Assembly: GCA_003427395.1 (NCBI GenBank)
Contig: BFEA01000026.1
Coordinates: forward strand, 2,275,376 to 2,339,375
Reading direction: 5' to 3'
Source of the DNA: Chara braunii
Taxonomy: Eukaryota; Streptophyta; Charophyceae; Charales; Characeae
Length of the DNA stretch: 64,000 bases
The notes below the pieces were generated by a model. That model had not been told where the DNA came from. It did not search any database and saw nothing but the letters and a program-made list of their open reading frames with translations. Of the stretch, positions 46,080-57,382 are shown one piece after another (positions within the stretch are counted from its first letter, which is position 1; each line of letters opens with the position of its first letter). Position numbers and translations under genes: made by a program.

Positions 46080-46700
46080 AGCTTAGTTGTTGTGCTTCAG
46101 CCTCTTGCTTCTACCAACTTTTGCTACAAATGCCAGTGTGACTGTGAGAAGGTCAGAGGGGAAGGAAAGGTGAGCCAGGGATAAGAGAGGATGGAAGGAA
46201 AGACAAGCCGTATGATCAAGCGATTTACAGCAGGGCACATGATCAGCTTGAGGTAAAATCAACCTTACGTAAAGGGAGGGTAAGAAGTAAGGCACAAAGG
46301 TCGAGTGCGATAATAGTATGCGCTACAGTGACAATAACCCAAACAGACAAAAGGGGCAGGGCCAATGAGCAGACTTTATGGTGCAGGAAAAAAACAATGA
46401 GCTGATACAGTAAGAACAAAGTAAAATCAACCTAAGGTAAGGGGAGGGTTGAAGTATGGTGTATAGTAAACAATACGGTGAGGTGCAATAGTACGAGCTT
46501 AAGTAAGGACTTAACCTAAACAGATAACATGGACTCAAGGACGAGGCAACTTAAACAACGCACAAAAGGTAAAATACAAGGTACAGTAGGAGGGGTGAAG
46601 GTCAGATGAAGTCAGTCAAGATGTGAAGCAAGAGGTACACAGTAGAATGTTAAGAGGTACAGTGACAGGTAAAATAAGAGATCATAATGCTTAGCCTAGA
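46080..46700. repeat. Degenerate tandem duplication, about 172 bp
   Basis: GTAAAATCAACCT followed by AAGGGGAGGGT or AAAGGGAGGGT occurs at about 46253 and 46428, with similar downstream text. No gene was seen. Confidence 0.5.
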
Positions 46701-46879
46701 GGTAATCTAAGCGTTACAGGAAAACATATGTGAAGAGCAGGTAGGGGTGAGGGGTTAGGCAGTGGGATCGGCGAATGCGAAAGAGGTATTGCCACCACAA
46801 TCGCTTCCGCAGTGCCTCCACCGTTTTATTTGCAGCAAAAGCATAATTGAGCAACCCTACTGCGACTACCGTCTGCACC

Positions 46880-46925
46880 CGAATAAAACGCCCCGTCATT
46901 ATCAATGCGACTACCGTTTTATTCG
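46880..46925. repeat. Palindromic (MITE-like) element 2
   Basis: A perfect 11-bp inverted repeat, CGAATAAAACG/CGTTTTATTCG, flanks 24 bp that begin CCCCGTCATTA, as in the palindrome at 41.9 kb. A further ACCGTTTTATT lies at about 46820. Confidence 0.55.
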
Positions 46926-47139
46926 GCTGAAGACGGGAGCTAGCTACGAAATTGGCAAGATTTGGTAGCTTTAGAGGTACTAGAACTCACTCTGAGATGT
47001 AGAACCTCAGGTATGGGGCTTCCAAACATCTTAAGCCACCAGTGCCAGTGGGGCCATTTTGCCCAACTGGCAATATATCCATGGATTTGGTATCCGACAA
47101 GCCAAAGAAAGGTGCCGAGAGTTTCAGAAAAAGGGTGTT

Positions 47140-47310
47140 GGCACTGGTGGTTCAAACCACCACTACGTCGAAAGCTGTTTTTACCGATCTGAAATTGCGC
47201 TGCGTGCCAAAGAAAAAACGAACCGGCGTGGGCGCAATTTTTTTTTCCCTTTTTGGCTGGTGGCGCAAGCCATTTTGTTCTGGTATCATTGCTCATCCAA
47301 CAGCTGCACC
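47140..47310 (+). repeat. Dispersed repeat E, second copy
   Basis: AAACCACCACTAC, GCGCTGCGTGCCAA, GGCGCAAGCCATTTTGTTC and GGTATCATTGCTCATCC correspond to the minus-strand copy at 45247-45480. Its 3' end is not clear. Confidence 0.5.
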
Positions 47311-48172
47311 GCATGCAGACTCACTCATTCGATTTTGCCTGGGGTGCGTAGTGTGTGGTTTAATCAGCCCCTCTTGCACCCTTCCTCTGTGTTCAAAACC
47401 TCCTCCTGTTCCTCCTCCCTTTCTCTCTGCGAGGGACGCAACCACAAACGTCTGCATCACCAAGGTCACTTCTGGTGTTGCATGAGCGTCAACCCGCCAT
47501 GTGACCACAGCCCACCAGAGTGGCAGCTTCCATGAACCCCTCTCCTTTTGCACCATCGATGAGCTGTGGACTGCGTGGCTCATATGAACCTTTGCCATTC
47601 TTTGAAGCCTGATATACTCCATCACCAGCAAACTACCTGCCTGTAAAAAGTTGTTACCACTGTAAAAAGTTGTTGCCACTGATGGCAATCGACTTCCCTC
47701 CGTCACCTTCCAATGTCGCAGCTTCCTCCCGACGTTTGCTCAATGCTCCTCTTGCCCCCCAGTCTTACCGCGGCTGCATTGTCTCGGATGGCTGTTGTTT
47801 CCATTGCTTCTAGCTTCCTCCTGGAGTTTGCGCAGTGCCCCTGTGACATTGTCTCTGATGGATCGTTTTTCTGTTGCTTGCTGGCGTTTTTCATCTTCAG
47901 CAGGTGCAACTCCTCACCAAAGTGCTTCATCGTCATCCCAATGACACCGTTTTTCATGTGGGCTTCAGATTCCAGAGCTCGCTGACGGCCTTTTCTTCAG
48001 TTAGCTCTTCCTAAAGAGTCCAAGTTGCGCTTTTCTGTCTCAGAGTCTTCACTTTTGCTTCTGGCCATTGTGCAGGCGGGACTGAGCTGGTTCCCTCTAA
48101 TTTCCCTTGCACATCAGCTGACCTTCCAATTCCAGGTGGAACTTCACTGGCCCCTTGTTGCGCTGGTACCTG

Positions 48173-51100
48173 TCACTGTGAAGGGGCTTCACTGCTTGCC
48201 GCAACATTGCCTGCCGCAACACTGCCAGATGGATCAGTGCCATGCTTCTCAGAATCCGAGAGGCTGTCTGGAGCCAACAAGGCTGGCACAGGTGGCCCTG
48301 ATTCATGGCTTTTGCTACCCGACAGTAGCCCTCCTCCGTGCTCCACTTGGGACTGTGTTGACGCACCATGCAATCCACCTGTACTGGACAATCCTGTTAT
48401 GCTGACTTGCGCTGTGCCAGGCAAGGCTTCTTGCTTTGATTTCTCTTCTGCCTGGGCTTCTTTTTCCCCACTGTGCACATCTGTCACTCCAACCTTGCTT
48501 TCCACTGCGCCCACTGTTCCCGAAGAGGCAGAGTCTGTCTTCTTCTCCTCCATTTGTTTGCCATGGTCCACATCTTTTGGCCCTGTGGGCTCTGTTTCTG
48601 AAGAGTGAGAGGCCACCTTGTTCTGTTCAATTTGTTTGCCGCTAGCATGATCCCCATATTTCACCTCCGGCTGCGCTGCTCCTACAGAGGGAGAGGGCGC
48701 CTTGTTCTCTTCCACTTGTTTGCCATTGGCATGGCGCACGTCGTTTGCCTCCGCATGGTGAGTCTGCTGAGCACTCTGTTCATCTCCTGCTTGGCCACTG
48801 GCAGCCTGCGACTCTCCGGTCAGTGGGCTGCTTGTGACCTCATGCTTGCTACCTCTTTTCTGGTCCAAACTCTGTTGCTCATTGGATCCTTTCATATGAG
48901 AGTCCACTCCTGCAGTGCCACCTAGCACCCCACTAAGTAATGATATGGCTTCACCAGAACCACTCATCTTCTTTTTCACATCTTCTCCTCCACGGCGTGT
49001 TACTGCAGCTTCACCGGGTTGAGTATTAGAGCCCGTGGTGCTGGCTTTCATCTCATTACCCCTGATATCTTGGATAGGGAGCGGCAGCTGACTTCTTTTC
49101 CTGTCCTCAACCTGCCTTGCTGTACTGGTCATACCGATCGGAGCAGCTGAAGATCCACTTTCACCATGAGGCAGCTGATCACTGGCTGGTGCAATCAGAG
49201 GTTCAACCGTATGAGTGATGCCAGCGATGGCTCTGCTGTCCTTGTTGTCACTGCCACCGAGTACCTCTGCAGAAGTCGGGATCATCCTCACGCCACTTGT
49301 TTTTCTCACATCGCTCCCTTCTTTCTGTGGCACCTTTCCTGGTTGGCTGATTTCGCCACTGCCACGCCGAGACATGTCCGAAGGTAATCCCGTTTCCAGT
49401 ATGGCTGCACCTAAACCTCCATCCCTCTCCGGGGTGTTTTGAGCAATTTGACTTGGTACTACATTTAACACCTCCTGCACACTTGCATGAATGGGTGCAC
49501 CGGCAGCGTCTTGCTGTGGTCGATCAGCATGATGCCCCTCTTTTTCATTCACCTTTGTTGCTGAATCTTGCTGAGCAGAGCTTGTCACGACTGGGGCACT
49601 TTCCTGGCCAGTGTTGGTCAGGGTCGGCGGAACTGTCATTTGCTCTTGCTTCCCCATGTTAGTGCCAGTCAGGTCAGTACCATCTGGGTGAACTAGAGAG
49701 GGATTAGATATCGTTTCATCGGCAGTCGAGGGAGTGGCAGCGGTGGTTGCCGAAGCTTGACTTGTGGAGACAATCTCGGAGTTCTCCACCGTGGTGTTGG
49801 GGACTCCAACGTGGACTGTGAGGCTCGTTGAGTCAACGTTTCGAATTGACCGTGACGTATGCTGAGAGTCCTCATGAGCATCAGTTCTTTTCACATCCCT
49901 CAGTGACAGCGGGGGTGGAGCTCCTGTCAAGGATTTTTGAGCAGCAGAAACTCCGGCAAGGACAAACTTTGGACGACTCCCAGGGCTAATGTCCTGTTTG
50001 ATATCCGACCTCAACCAGTTTGTGACCTGATCCTTCAGTGCAGGTGCAGTGGCTTGCGCTGCCGGTTTTGCAAGCAGTGAAATCCTCGTGCCCTTTTTGC
50101 CGCTAAGACTTCCACGTGTCCCTGCAACTCTTGCATCGCTCCCTCCCGTTCTCAGGGAACTACGGCATGCAGAGGCAGTAGACAACCGTTTCGCGGGGCT
50201 CTTCCGGGTTGGGGATTTCCTACCTGTCCAGGCCATGCCGAGGTCACGCGCCCCTGCCCACGGCACACTAGATTCAATTCCACCAGCATCTGGCGCAGAT
50301 AGTTTCGGCGAACGTCGTTGCGTGCTCCGCCTGCGACCCCTGACAATGTCTGAGTCAGAAATTCCTTCTGTCCAGAACCTTGACCGTCTTAGTGCCATTG
50401 ATGAAGTTTTTGCTCTTACCTCTGCCTGCTGTGATTGTTCAGAACCCACCACTGGTTCTGTCTTCACAGAAACAGGCCTGGAAGCATCTCTTTCCTGCTC
50501 TTTCGCAGTTTGATCTGTCCCATCTGCCATTCCAGGCTCAGAAATGCCAGTTCTGCTGCTTCTCTTGGAACCTTCTGGTTTGGAACTCTGGTGTTGTAAT
50601 TCACTTGCTCGTTTGGATGTCCTTTTCGCGAATGCCTTCTCCTCTTTACTCGACAAGTCAAGTTCTTTTGATAACTTGTCATTACCTAAAAGATCACCAC
50701 TGGGCACACTGTGCTTTGGAGTTCCATCCACATCTGAAAGGCCTGTACCTGGTTGCCCCTCTCCTGATGCATTATCGGTGCCAGCTGGTCCTGGTTCAGG
50801 ACCAGGTCCAGGCCACAGCTCAGGACCATGCTCTGGCTCAGGGCCAGGGCCAGGGATGTGGCTTGCCGGGGCAGTGTGAGAGAGAATACCCTCATAGAGA
50901 CCAGGCACATGAGGGACCAGTTCTGCCTTTGAAAGATTTGCTACCTCACCTGCCAGCCCACCACCATCCTCAGAGAGGGTGGACACAGTTGTGGCCTCGA
51001 TATCTGGCATGGCACGCGGGTAATGAGCTTTTCCCTTTTGCGCAGAGCCTGTTTTATATGATGATGATTTTGGATAACCACTACCTTTTCTTGTGCTTTC

Positions 51101-51716
51101 ATCGGCACCCTTCTTTGCCCAAGGCCTCTGGCGATCTGTCTGTGGACTAGCCTTTGTTGAAGGAGGAGTGTTCACTTGTACTTGCTCATCGCCACTCCCT
51201 GTCTGTCCTGTAACACTCGTCAGACCCTCTCCTTTCCTGTCCTCCATCGCCCCACCCTCCTGCCACCCACCTTTCTTACCTCCCTTGCGAACTCGCTTGT
51301 GCACCTTCTTCCGTGAGACAACGGAGCTTCCTGTCCCCGTTCGCTGTGTGCTCAGCCCTCCTGACCCAGCACTGACAGGGGACAGCTTGGTTCCCCATCT
51401 GTCATCGCTCCGAGGTTCTCTTGTTTCCCATGGCTTAAGACCTTCGACTGTTCCCCCATAATAGCCATCCGGAGCAACGTCCCTCCAATAACTGTAGTTC
51501 CGGGCCATCGCAGGAGATGGATGGTATCGACTGGCCTTGTCACTGGACGGAGACAGCTTCTCCCCATCAGAATATGTAGAATGCGGATGATGACTAGTTG
51601 GCAAGGGAGACGGCAGCTCTGATGCGCCGGGACCTTGACTCCAGTATGACTGCGGCGCATTGGGAGCTGTTCGAATCCGTTTTGAGTAAGGATTGCTCCC
51701 GTGATAGCCCCCATAT
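48173..51716 (-). CDS. Unrecognised Ser/Thr/Lys/Glu-rich protein, large 3' exon
   Basis: An open frame of about 1180 codons has an upstream AG (51718-51717) preceded by a pyrimidine-rich tract (TTTCTCACACAGTTTCTTAATGCTGCAG in two parts), a good 3' splice site; the frame opens YGGYHGSNPYSKR. I do not recognise the family and saw no transposon motif. Visible: basic stretch KKVHKRVRKGGKKGG, a Gly/Pro/Glu block PGPEPEHGPELWPGPGPEPG, SPKK-like RKSPTRKSPAKR, and near the C-terminus four imperfect repeats of about 28 residues around HASGKQIEQNK/HANGKQVEENK. Strong disorder is expected; nuclear location is a guess. The frame stops at 48175-48173; the same phase stays protein-like for about 50 codons beyond (QVPAQQGASEVPPG), so the stop may be a mutation or a splice donor (CAG/GTACCA) may lie just after it. 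Upstream exons were not found; the intron holds a chromovirus. Confidence 0.6.
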
Positions 51717-51796
51717 CTGCAGCATTAAGAAACTGTGTGAGAAATGAAACCCACCCATCCTCAATGGATGAAGATCAGCATCCATAAGCGTCGACC

Positions 51797-52283
51797 AGTT
51801 ACATGCCCAGTTGGGCGATGTACATAATAACCGAGGATCTGCAATGTGATAAAAAGGACTGAATGGACAATGCAGTGTAAGTAGAATCTCAACAAGCAAT
51901 GTGCATTCTGATACATACAAAATGGTGCTGAATAGCGCAGGGAAGACTTAGATACAAGACCTGACCTGACCGAGACTGACCTCTATCACGTAGTACAAGA
52001 TAGCGAAGCAGAGTTCTAGAATACTAATGACTAGTCCAATCAATGTTTCAATGCCGACCAAACATACATCATGCTCATCACAAGGTGTGAAGGAGCCTGG
52101 AGCCTGGCGCTGTACACAGGAAGGAAGCGCCAGGTCCAGACATACACAGACGGAGAGGAGGGGATCAGACGAAGGAGAGGGGGAGAGATGGAAATGTCGT
52201 CAACACCAAGTCTTTGTCACAAGTCCCAAATAATCCCTCGTCGAAATGTCTGAAGCCCAAAGTCGAGTCTGGATCCAATGTCA

Positions 52284-52345
<62 letters not shown>

Positions 52346-53245
52346 NNNNNNNNNNNNNNNNNNNNNNNNNNNNNNNNNNNNNNNNNNNNNNNNNNNNNNN
52401 NNNNNNNNNNNNNNNNNNNNNNNNNNNNNNNNNNNNNNNNNNNNNNNNNNNNNNNNNNNNNNNNNNNNNNNNNNNNNNNNNNNNNNNNNNNNNNNNNNNN
52501 NNNNNNNNNNNNNNNNNNNNNNNNNNNNNNNNNNNNNNNNNNNNNNNNNNNNNNNNNNNNNNNNNNNNNNNNNNNNNNNNNNNNNNNNNNNNNNNNNNNN
52601 NNNNNNNNNNNNNNNNNNNNNNNNNNNNNNNNNNNNNNNNNNNNNNNNNNNNNNNNNNNNNNNNNNNNNNNNNNNNNNNNNNNNNNNNNNNNNNNNNNNN
52701 NNNNNNNNNNNNNNNNNNNNNNNNNNNNNNNNNNNNNNNNNNNNNNNNNNNNNNNNNNNNNNNNNNNNNNNNNNNNNNNNNNNNNNNNNNTGCCTCCTGC
52801 CTACCCGTGAAGTGCATGGGAAGTCCCTATGTACTATCTCAGCCTGCCTCCTGACTGCCTCCGACTGCCTGCAGTTGCAGGGCGGGCAGTCCAGGAGGCT
52901 GCTCTTGCCAATGCCAAACTGAGCCAGGGGCAGGCGCTGCAGCTGTCGTGGGAACAGGCCAAAAATAGCCTGTTCCTAAAACCCTGGTTTGGTGCCTGAG
53001 TTTTGGGGCAGGTCGGACTGATGAGGGCCCGAAAATGGCCCTCAGTTTCAGGCTAAAAAGGCTCATGCCGTTTTTAGTCTGAAATGACGTAGGGCCTGTA
53101 GGTCCCTGTTTCCAGCTTTCCGAGCTGAACAGACACGGGACCTGTAGGCCCTAAATTTCAGGCTTTCGGCCTGAAATTCAGGCTTTTAGCCTGAAGGACG
53201 CAGGGCCTGGAAAATGGCCCTCGTGTGCAGGCGCAGCATGTAACA
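51797..53245 (-). repeat. 3' LTR (with gap)
   Basis: It matches 58155-59465 closely on both sides of a 445-N gap (52346-52790) that follows a (CT)n tract. Its outer end has lost the terminal T (AGTTACATGCC). Tandem palindromes lie at 53157-53195. Confidence 0.95.
52346..52790. other. Sequence gap (445 N)
   Basis: Unknown bases after a (CT)n tract in the 3' LTR. The other LTR has about 370 bp at this place, so the gap size is probably an estimate. Confidence 0.99.
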
Positions 53246-53258
53246 CCCCTCCCTCCTT
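53246..53258 (-). promoter_or_regulatory. Polypurine tract
   Basis: The minus strand reads AAGGAGGGAGGGG directly before the 3' LTR start TGTTACATGC. This is where plus-strand DNA synthesis is primed in LTR retrotransposons. Confidence 0.9.
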
Positions 53259-54695
53259 ATGAAGTCAAGCCGGGGCGAGGGCAAAGCTGACGATCTGAAG
53301 ATGGAACCCGGACGCGGGCGTGGCGTGGAGCCAAAGAGACCGTCTTGCCTTGCATCTTGCGTTCGTAGCGTGCGAGAACATCTGGAGCTGTTGCTTGAAG
53401 TTCCGCATGGGTCAACCAACAGTCAGCTTGATGTGTGCAGTATGCAAAATGTACCAAGTACTCGGTTGGCCTGTTGCCGTAGCGTCGTTGGGAGATGATG
53501 TCGCGGACCTCCTGAAAACCATCCATAGAGGGTGGGTCTTGCGAACGTCTCCCGGGAAAATCGTCATGTTCCGCTGGCGTGTAAAGAGCCAACTTGGAGC
53601 AATGAAAGACTGGGTAGACGGGCAAGTGGGCGGGCACCTGAATAGTGAAGGAAGGTCCCTCGGGTGCGCATCCCCAGCGGGTGTCACGATCGGCCAAGGC
53701 CCCATCCATTTTGGGAGGAGCTTGTGAGAGATATCTTGTTCAAGGCTGAATTCCACGGGGGAGACCCAAACGAGATCGCCGACGCGGAATGGGCAAGGAA
53801 GACGCTGACGATTGGCCTGTTGGCTAATGCGTTGCTGCGTCTTGGCCATCTGGTCGCGTGCCTTGACAAATAGCTCTTGCATCTGTCGCAAGAAAAGGAG
53901 ATGGTCGTCGCTCTCGGCCGTTCGTGGAGTGATGGTGTCCAACGACGAAGTGACCGGCGAGCCGTGCTCGAACTCGAAGGGCGACATCTCGATAGCCGGG
54001 TGGATGGAGGAGTTGTAGGCCAACTCGACATCCAGCAGCCGCTCAACCCAATCCTTCTGGTCAGGACGGATGAGAGTGCGAAGGAGAACCTGTGTGGTCT
54101 GGTGCGCCCTCTCCGTTTGGCCATTGGTCTGGGGGTGGCGAGCTGAATTGGGCTTGAGAGATGAGCCCCATCGCTTGATGAGCGCCAACCAAAAATCGGA
54201 CATGAACCAAGTGTCGCGGTCGCAGACGATTTCCTTGGGGTAACCCTTGGTTCGAATCCAACCGGCGTAAAGAACCTCGACCAACTCCGGTGCCTTGGCA
54301 TGATCGCGGCAAGGCAAAAACATGGTGAACTTGGTGAGTCGGTCGACCACCGTGAGAATCCCATCCACGTCGGTCTTGTGCTTGGGGAACGGGCCGATAA
54401 TGTCCATGGCAATCGCTTCCCTTCGTCGCAAAGGGACCGGTAATGGTCGTAACTCGCCGTACGAACGATGGTTGCGGGATTTGCAGCGTCGACAAACCTC
54501 GCATGATTTGCAATAACGTGTGACGTCGCCGAGAAGGCCGGACCACCAAAATCGCTCGCGAAGTCGGCCAATCGTGGGATTGACTCCAAAGTGTCCGGTG
54601 GCGGGAGCATCGTGGAATTCGCCAAGAAGCCGTGTACGCAAGTGAGGATTACTCGGTGCACAAAGAAGGTCCTTCCCCCGTGTATGGACAAGCAA
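53257..54695 (-). pseudogene. Chromovirus integrase with chromodomain-like tail
   Basis: The frame 54695-53412 holds the integrase: HHCC zinc site (EFHDAPATGHFG..YCKSCEVC), catalytic Asp in MDIIGPFP, second Asp in VCDRDTWFMSDFW, Glu in NGQTERAHQT, and the C-terminal FRVGDLVWVSPV. A frameshift near 53700 moves homology to the frame 53709-53257, which continues YPVFHCSKLALYTP and then a chromodomain-like stretch: VRDIISQRRYGNRPTEYLVH, WLTHAEL, APDVLARYE. In chromoviruses this tail binds histone marks and directs insertion. The core catalytic residues are intact, but the shift breaks the fusion. Confidence 0.92.
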
Positions 54696-54937
54696 GTACC
54701 CCTCTTGGATCCGGTAGTGAGAAGGCGCCGGATTAGGAGAGGAGAAATTCGCGTATTTGTCGCGAAACTCGGGGTCGGCTTGGTAGTCGCGGATGAAGCT
54801 GTTCCGCAGGTCGTTGTCGATCTCGAAGGTTGAGTAGACCGCGGTACAATGATCCGGACGCCGTGAAAGAGCATCCGCAAAACGGTTCGACTTCCTGGGA
54901 ATGTGATCGGGAAAGAAGTCGAACTAGTCGATGAAAG

Positions 54938-55738
54938 TCATCCATCCGCAAAACGGTTCGACTTCCTGGGAATGTGATCGGGAAAGATGTCGAACTGGTC
55001 GATGAAAGCCATCCATCGAGCGATGGTGCTGATGACGGTATCTTGGGTTCTATAGAAGACCAACGGATTGTTGTACGTTACCCATCGGAAGTGGCTTTGA
55101 CCAAGGAGGAAGTGCCGCCACCGCTTGAGCGCGTGGACAAAGGCGAGGAACTCCTTCTTGCGTGCATCGTCAATGGAATTCACGACGGGCACTTTCTTGC
55201 TGAAATACTCGACCGGGTGCCAGTCCACACCATCATGTTGCTCGAGGACGGCAATGCCATAGCCGGACGCATCCGTAGTGACGCGCGTAGGCAAAAGCGG
55301 GTCGTATATGCACAAGACCTCCGCAGATAATAGCGCGGCTTTGAGAGCCAAAAATGATTCCCGCGCCTCCTCTCCGAAGTCAAACGGCCGATCCTCGCAT
55401 TGAAGCTTGGTCAAGCGGGCCGCGATCTTCAAGTAGCCTTTGATGAATCGCTGATAGTAGCCGACGAGGCCAAGGAACGAACGGACATCCGTGACGTTCC
55501 GAGGCTCCGACCACTCTTGGATGGCTTGAATCTTGTCCGATAGCGAACTGATGCCCTCCGGTGTGACAAAATGGCCCAAGTATTCCAACTCTTGCCGGAC
55601 AAATTCGCACTTGTCGCGGTTGGCCTTGTACTTGGCGCGGCGGAGCGTCTCCAACACTCTTCGAAGATGCCCAAGATGATCCTCCAATGTCCGACTATAG
55701 ACGAGAATATCGTCTAAGTAGACCAGCACGAACCTCAT
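54938..55738 (-). pseudogene. Chromovirus RT end and RNase H
   Basis: The frame of 266 codons starts RFVLVYLDDILVYS (RT catalytic block), then CEFVRQELEYLGHFV and FLGLVGYYQRFIKGY (thumb), RNase H TTDASGYGIAVLEQ and KKEFLAFVHALKRWRHFLLG. The third RNase H motif reads VTYNNPLVF where TDH.PL is usual, so a catalytic Asp is lost. The earlier RT blocks are absent. It ends early at a 71-bp tandem duplication (54873-54943 and 54944-55014). Confidence 0.92.
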
Positions 55739-57382
55739 CGAGATCGCTGTTGCACCATAGGCAATAGTGAAATCTCGTGCGTGCTTTGTATGCCATTTCA
55801 GAGAGACCGTTTTGGGACCATGGGGCTGGAGCTGCTGCGCCGGACCCGGGGCTAAATGTGGTGTTTGTCTTCATCTTGCCGCGTCCTCGGCCTTTGCCGG
55901 GGTGGCCACCTTCCCGGGCGGCTGCGAGTCTGTCCCCTTCATTGGCAGACACGGCCTCACTAGTTTGGTCAAACAGCGTTGTCGCCGCGGCCACGACCAC
56001 TCTTGGCCGATGCTGGTCTCTGCTCGGACCTGGCGCAGGCGAACGCAGGTTCTTAGCCTCCTTGTTCGTGATGATAATCTGCGCGGCCTTGTGAAAGAGT
56101 TTCACCCTTGTCGTCAAGGTGTCCTCGATGTGAGTCAGGGCATTGCTTAATGCCAGACACGACCTTGAGATGAAATAGTGGCGGATGGCTTTGAAGCCCA
56201 TCTGGATGTCTGGACGGATGTCAAGCGTTGGCGCTCGGCAATCCAGTCGACACTGGGCAGCGTGCCTTGTTCGAAGACCATTAGCTTGTCCATTGCCTTG
56301 ATCTCCGGCGGCTCTACTTCGAACCGCTTATGCCACGCCGCCTTCAGATCATCCCAGCTGATCTTGGTATGCAAGTCGGCAGCTACCACTCCGTACTTGG
56401 ACAAGAGATTGTCCAACCATGCCTGGCACGCGTCCCCCGACCGGGAGTATAAGTACGCGTGGTGCTTGTGTTCTTTGACGTAGTGTAGCTGCAGCGTGAG
56501 CTCGAACTTGAACCATGGAATCGGATCTGTCTTCGTCGAGTCGCAGAAGATCTCCTGCCCGTCAAACTTTGGAGTTGTCTCGCGCGGTTCCGAACTCGAG
56601 TTGTTGGCGGTAGTACAGATCCGCTGCTCCAACCGTTGCGTTGCGGTTTGCTGTAACTGCACGCCGTCCTTGAGGGAGCCGACGTCCATCTCCAATGCTT
56701 CAAGGCGATTGGAGGTGTTGGAAGAGCTGGCATCAGGGGCGGTGACAGGTCGCTGCTCGAGCTGCCGGAGGCGGCCGTGGACTTGAGTCAGCGCGTCGTC
56801 GAGGCTGTGGATGTCCTCCTGATGTGTAATGCATGTTGCCAGGAGGTCCGTGAGATGGGAGAGACGTAGAGCGATCTTGTTTTCGCGATCCTCCATCTTG
56901 CCATTCTCGGCCTCGGCCTGCCAATCTGCTGCTATTGTGAGAAAAGTTTGCTCTCTGCTAAATATCTTCTCCCGCCGTTGAACTCGTTCTTCATCAACAG
57001 TCTTTGCTGCTGCCTCATCGTGTTGGCGCTGCTGCTCAATTGCCAGGAGACGTGCCTGCTCGGCATCCTCTGCCTTCTTCTTCGCTGCTGTTGCTGCGTC
57101 ATTCGCCCGTCTCTTGGTTTCGGTACTCCAGGCCAGCATCCGGGCCTGATAGGCCTCGTCTGTTTCCCCGTACCTCTGGTCCATGACGGCTATTTGTGAA
57201 CGCAACAGCATAGACCAGGCCGGGGCCTGCTGACATGGTATTCCCTGCTGCTGACGTGGCACTGCTGTCGGCTGATGTGGCCTGCTGACGTGGCCTGCTG
57301 ACGTGTCCTGCTGATGTGGTTTGCTGGCGTGTCCTGCTGACGTAGTCTGGTGACGTGGCCTGCTGACGTGGCAACTCACCAA
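55739..57382 (-). pseudogene. Chromovirus gag
   Basis: The capsid-type protein is read in two frames. The first (57382-56147) begins with a repetitive His/Ser/Gln region, then a long predicted coiled coil (AKKKAEDAEQARLLAIEQQR, then VHGRLRQLEQRP) and the retrotransposon gag core (KTDPIPWFKFELTLQLHYV, AWLDNLLSKYG, ISWDDLKAAWHKRF). A frameshift near 56200 moves homology to 56201-55739 (MGFKAIRHYFISRS, LTHIEDTLTT, AAQIIITNKEAKNL), ending in a basic Gly/Arg tail. No zinc knuckle is seen. The second frame runs straight into the RT YLDD block, showing the deletion point. Confidence 0.88.
57262..57372. repeat. Degenerate 15-bp tandem repeat in gag start
   Basis: About seven units of the type GGCCTGCTGACGT (plus strand), encoding SAGHVSRPHQQ-like text on the minus strand. 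Confidence 0.8.

Noticed and set aside
50380-51150. 256-codon plus-strand frame
   Set aside because: Lies wholly antisense to the large minus-strand exon, which is longer, has a splice acceptor and biased composition.
52214-52922. Open frames across the 445-N gap and (CT)n tract
   Set aside because: Made of Ser-Leu repeat and unknown bases inside an LTR.
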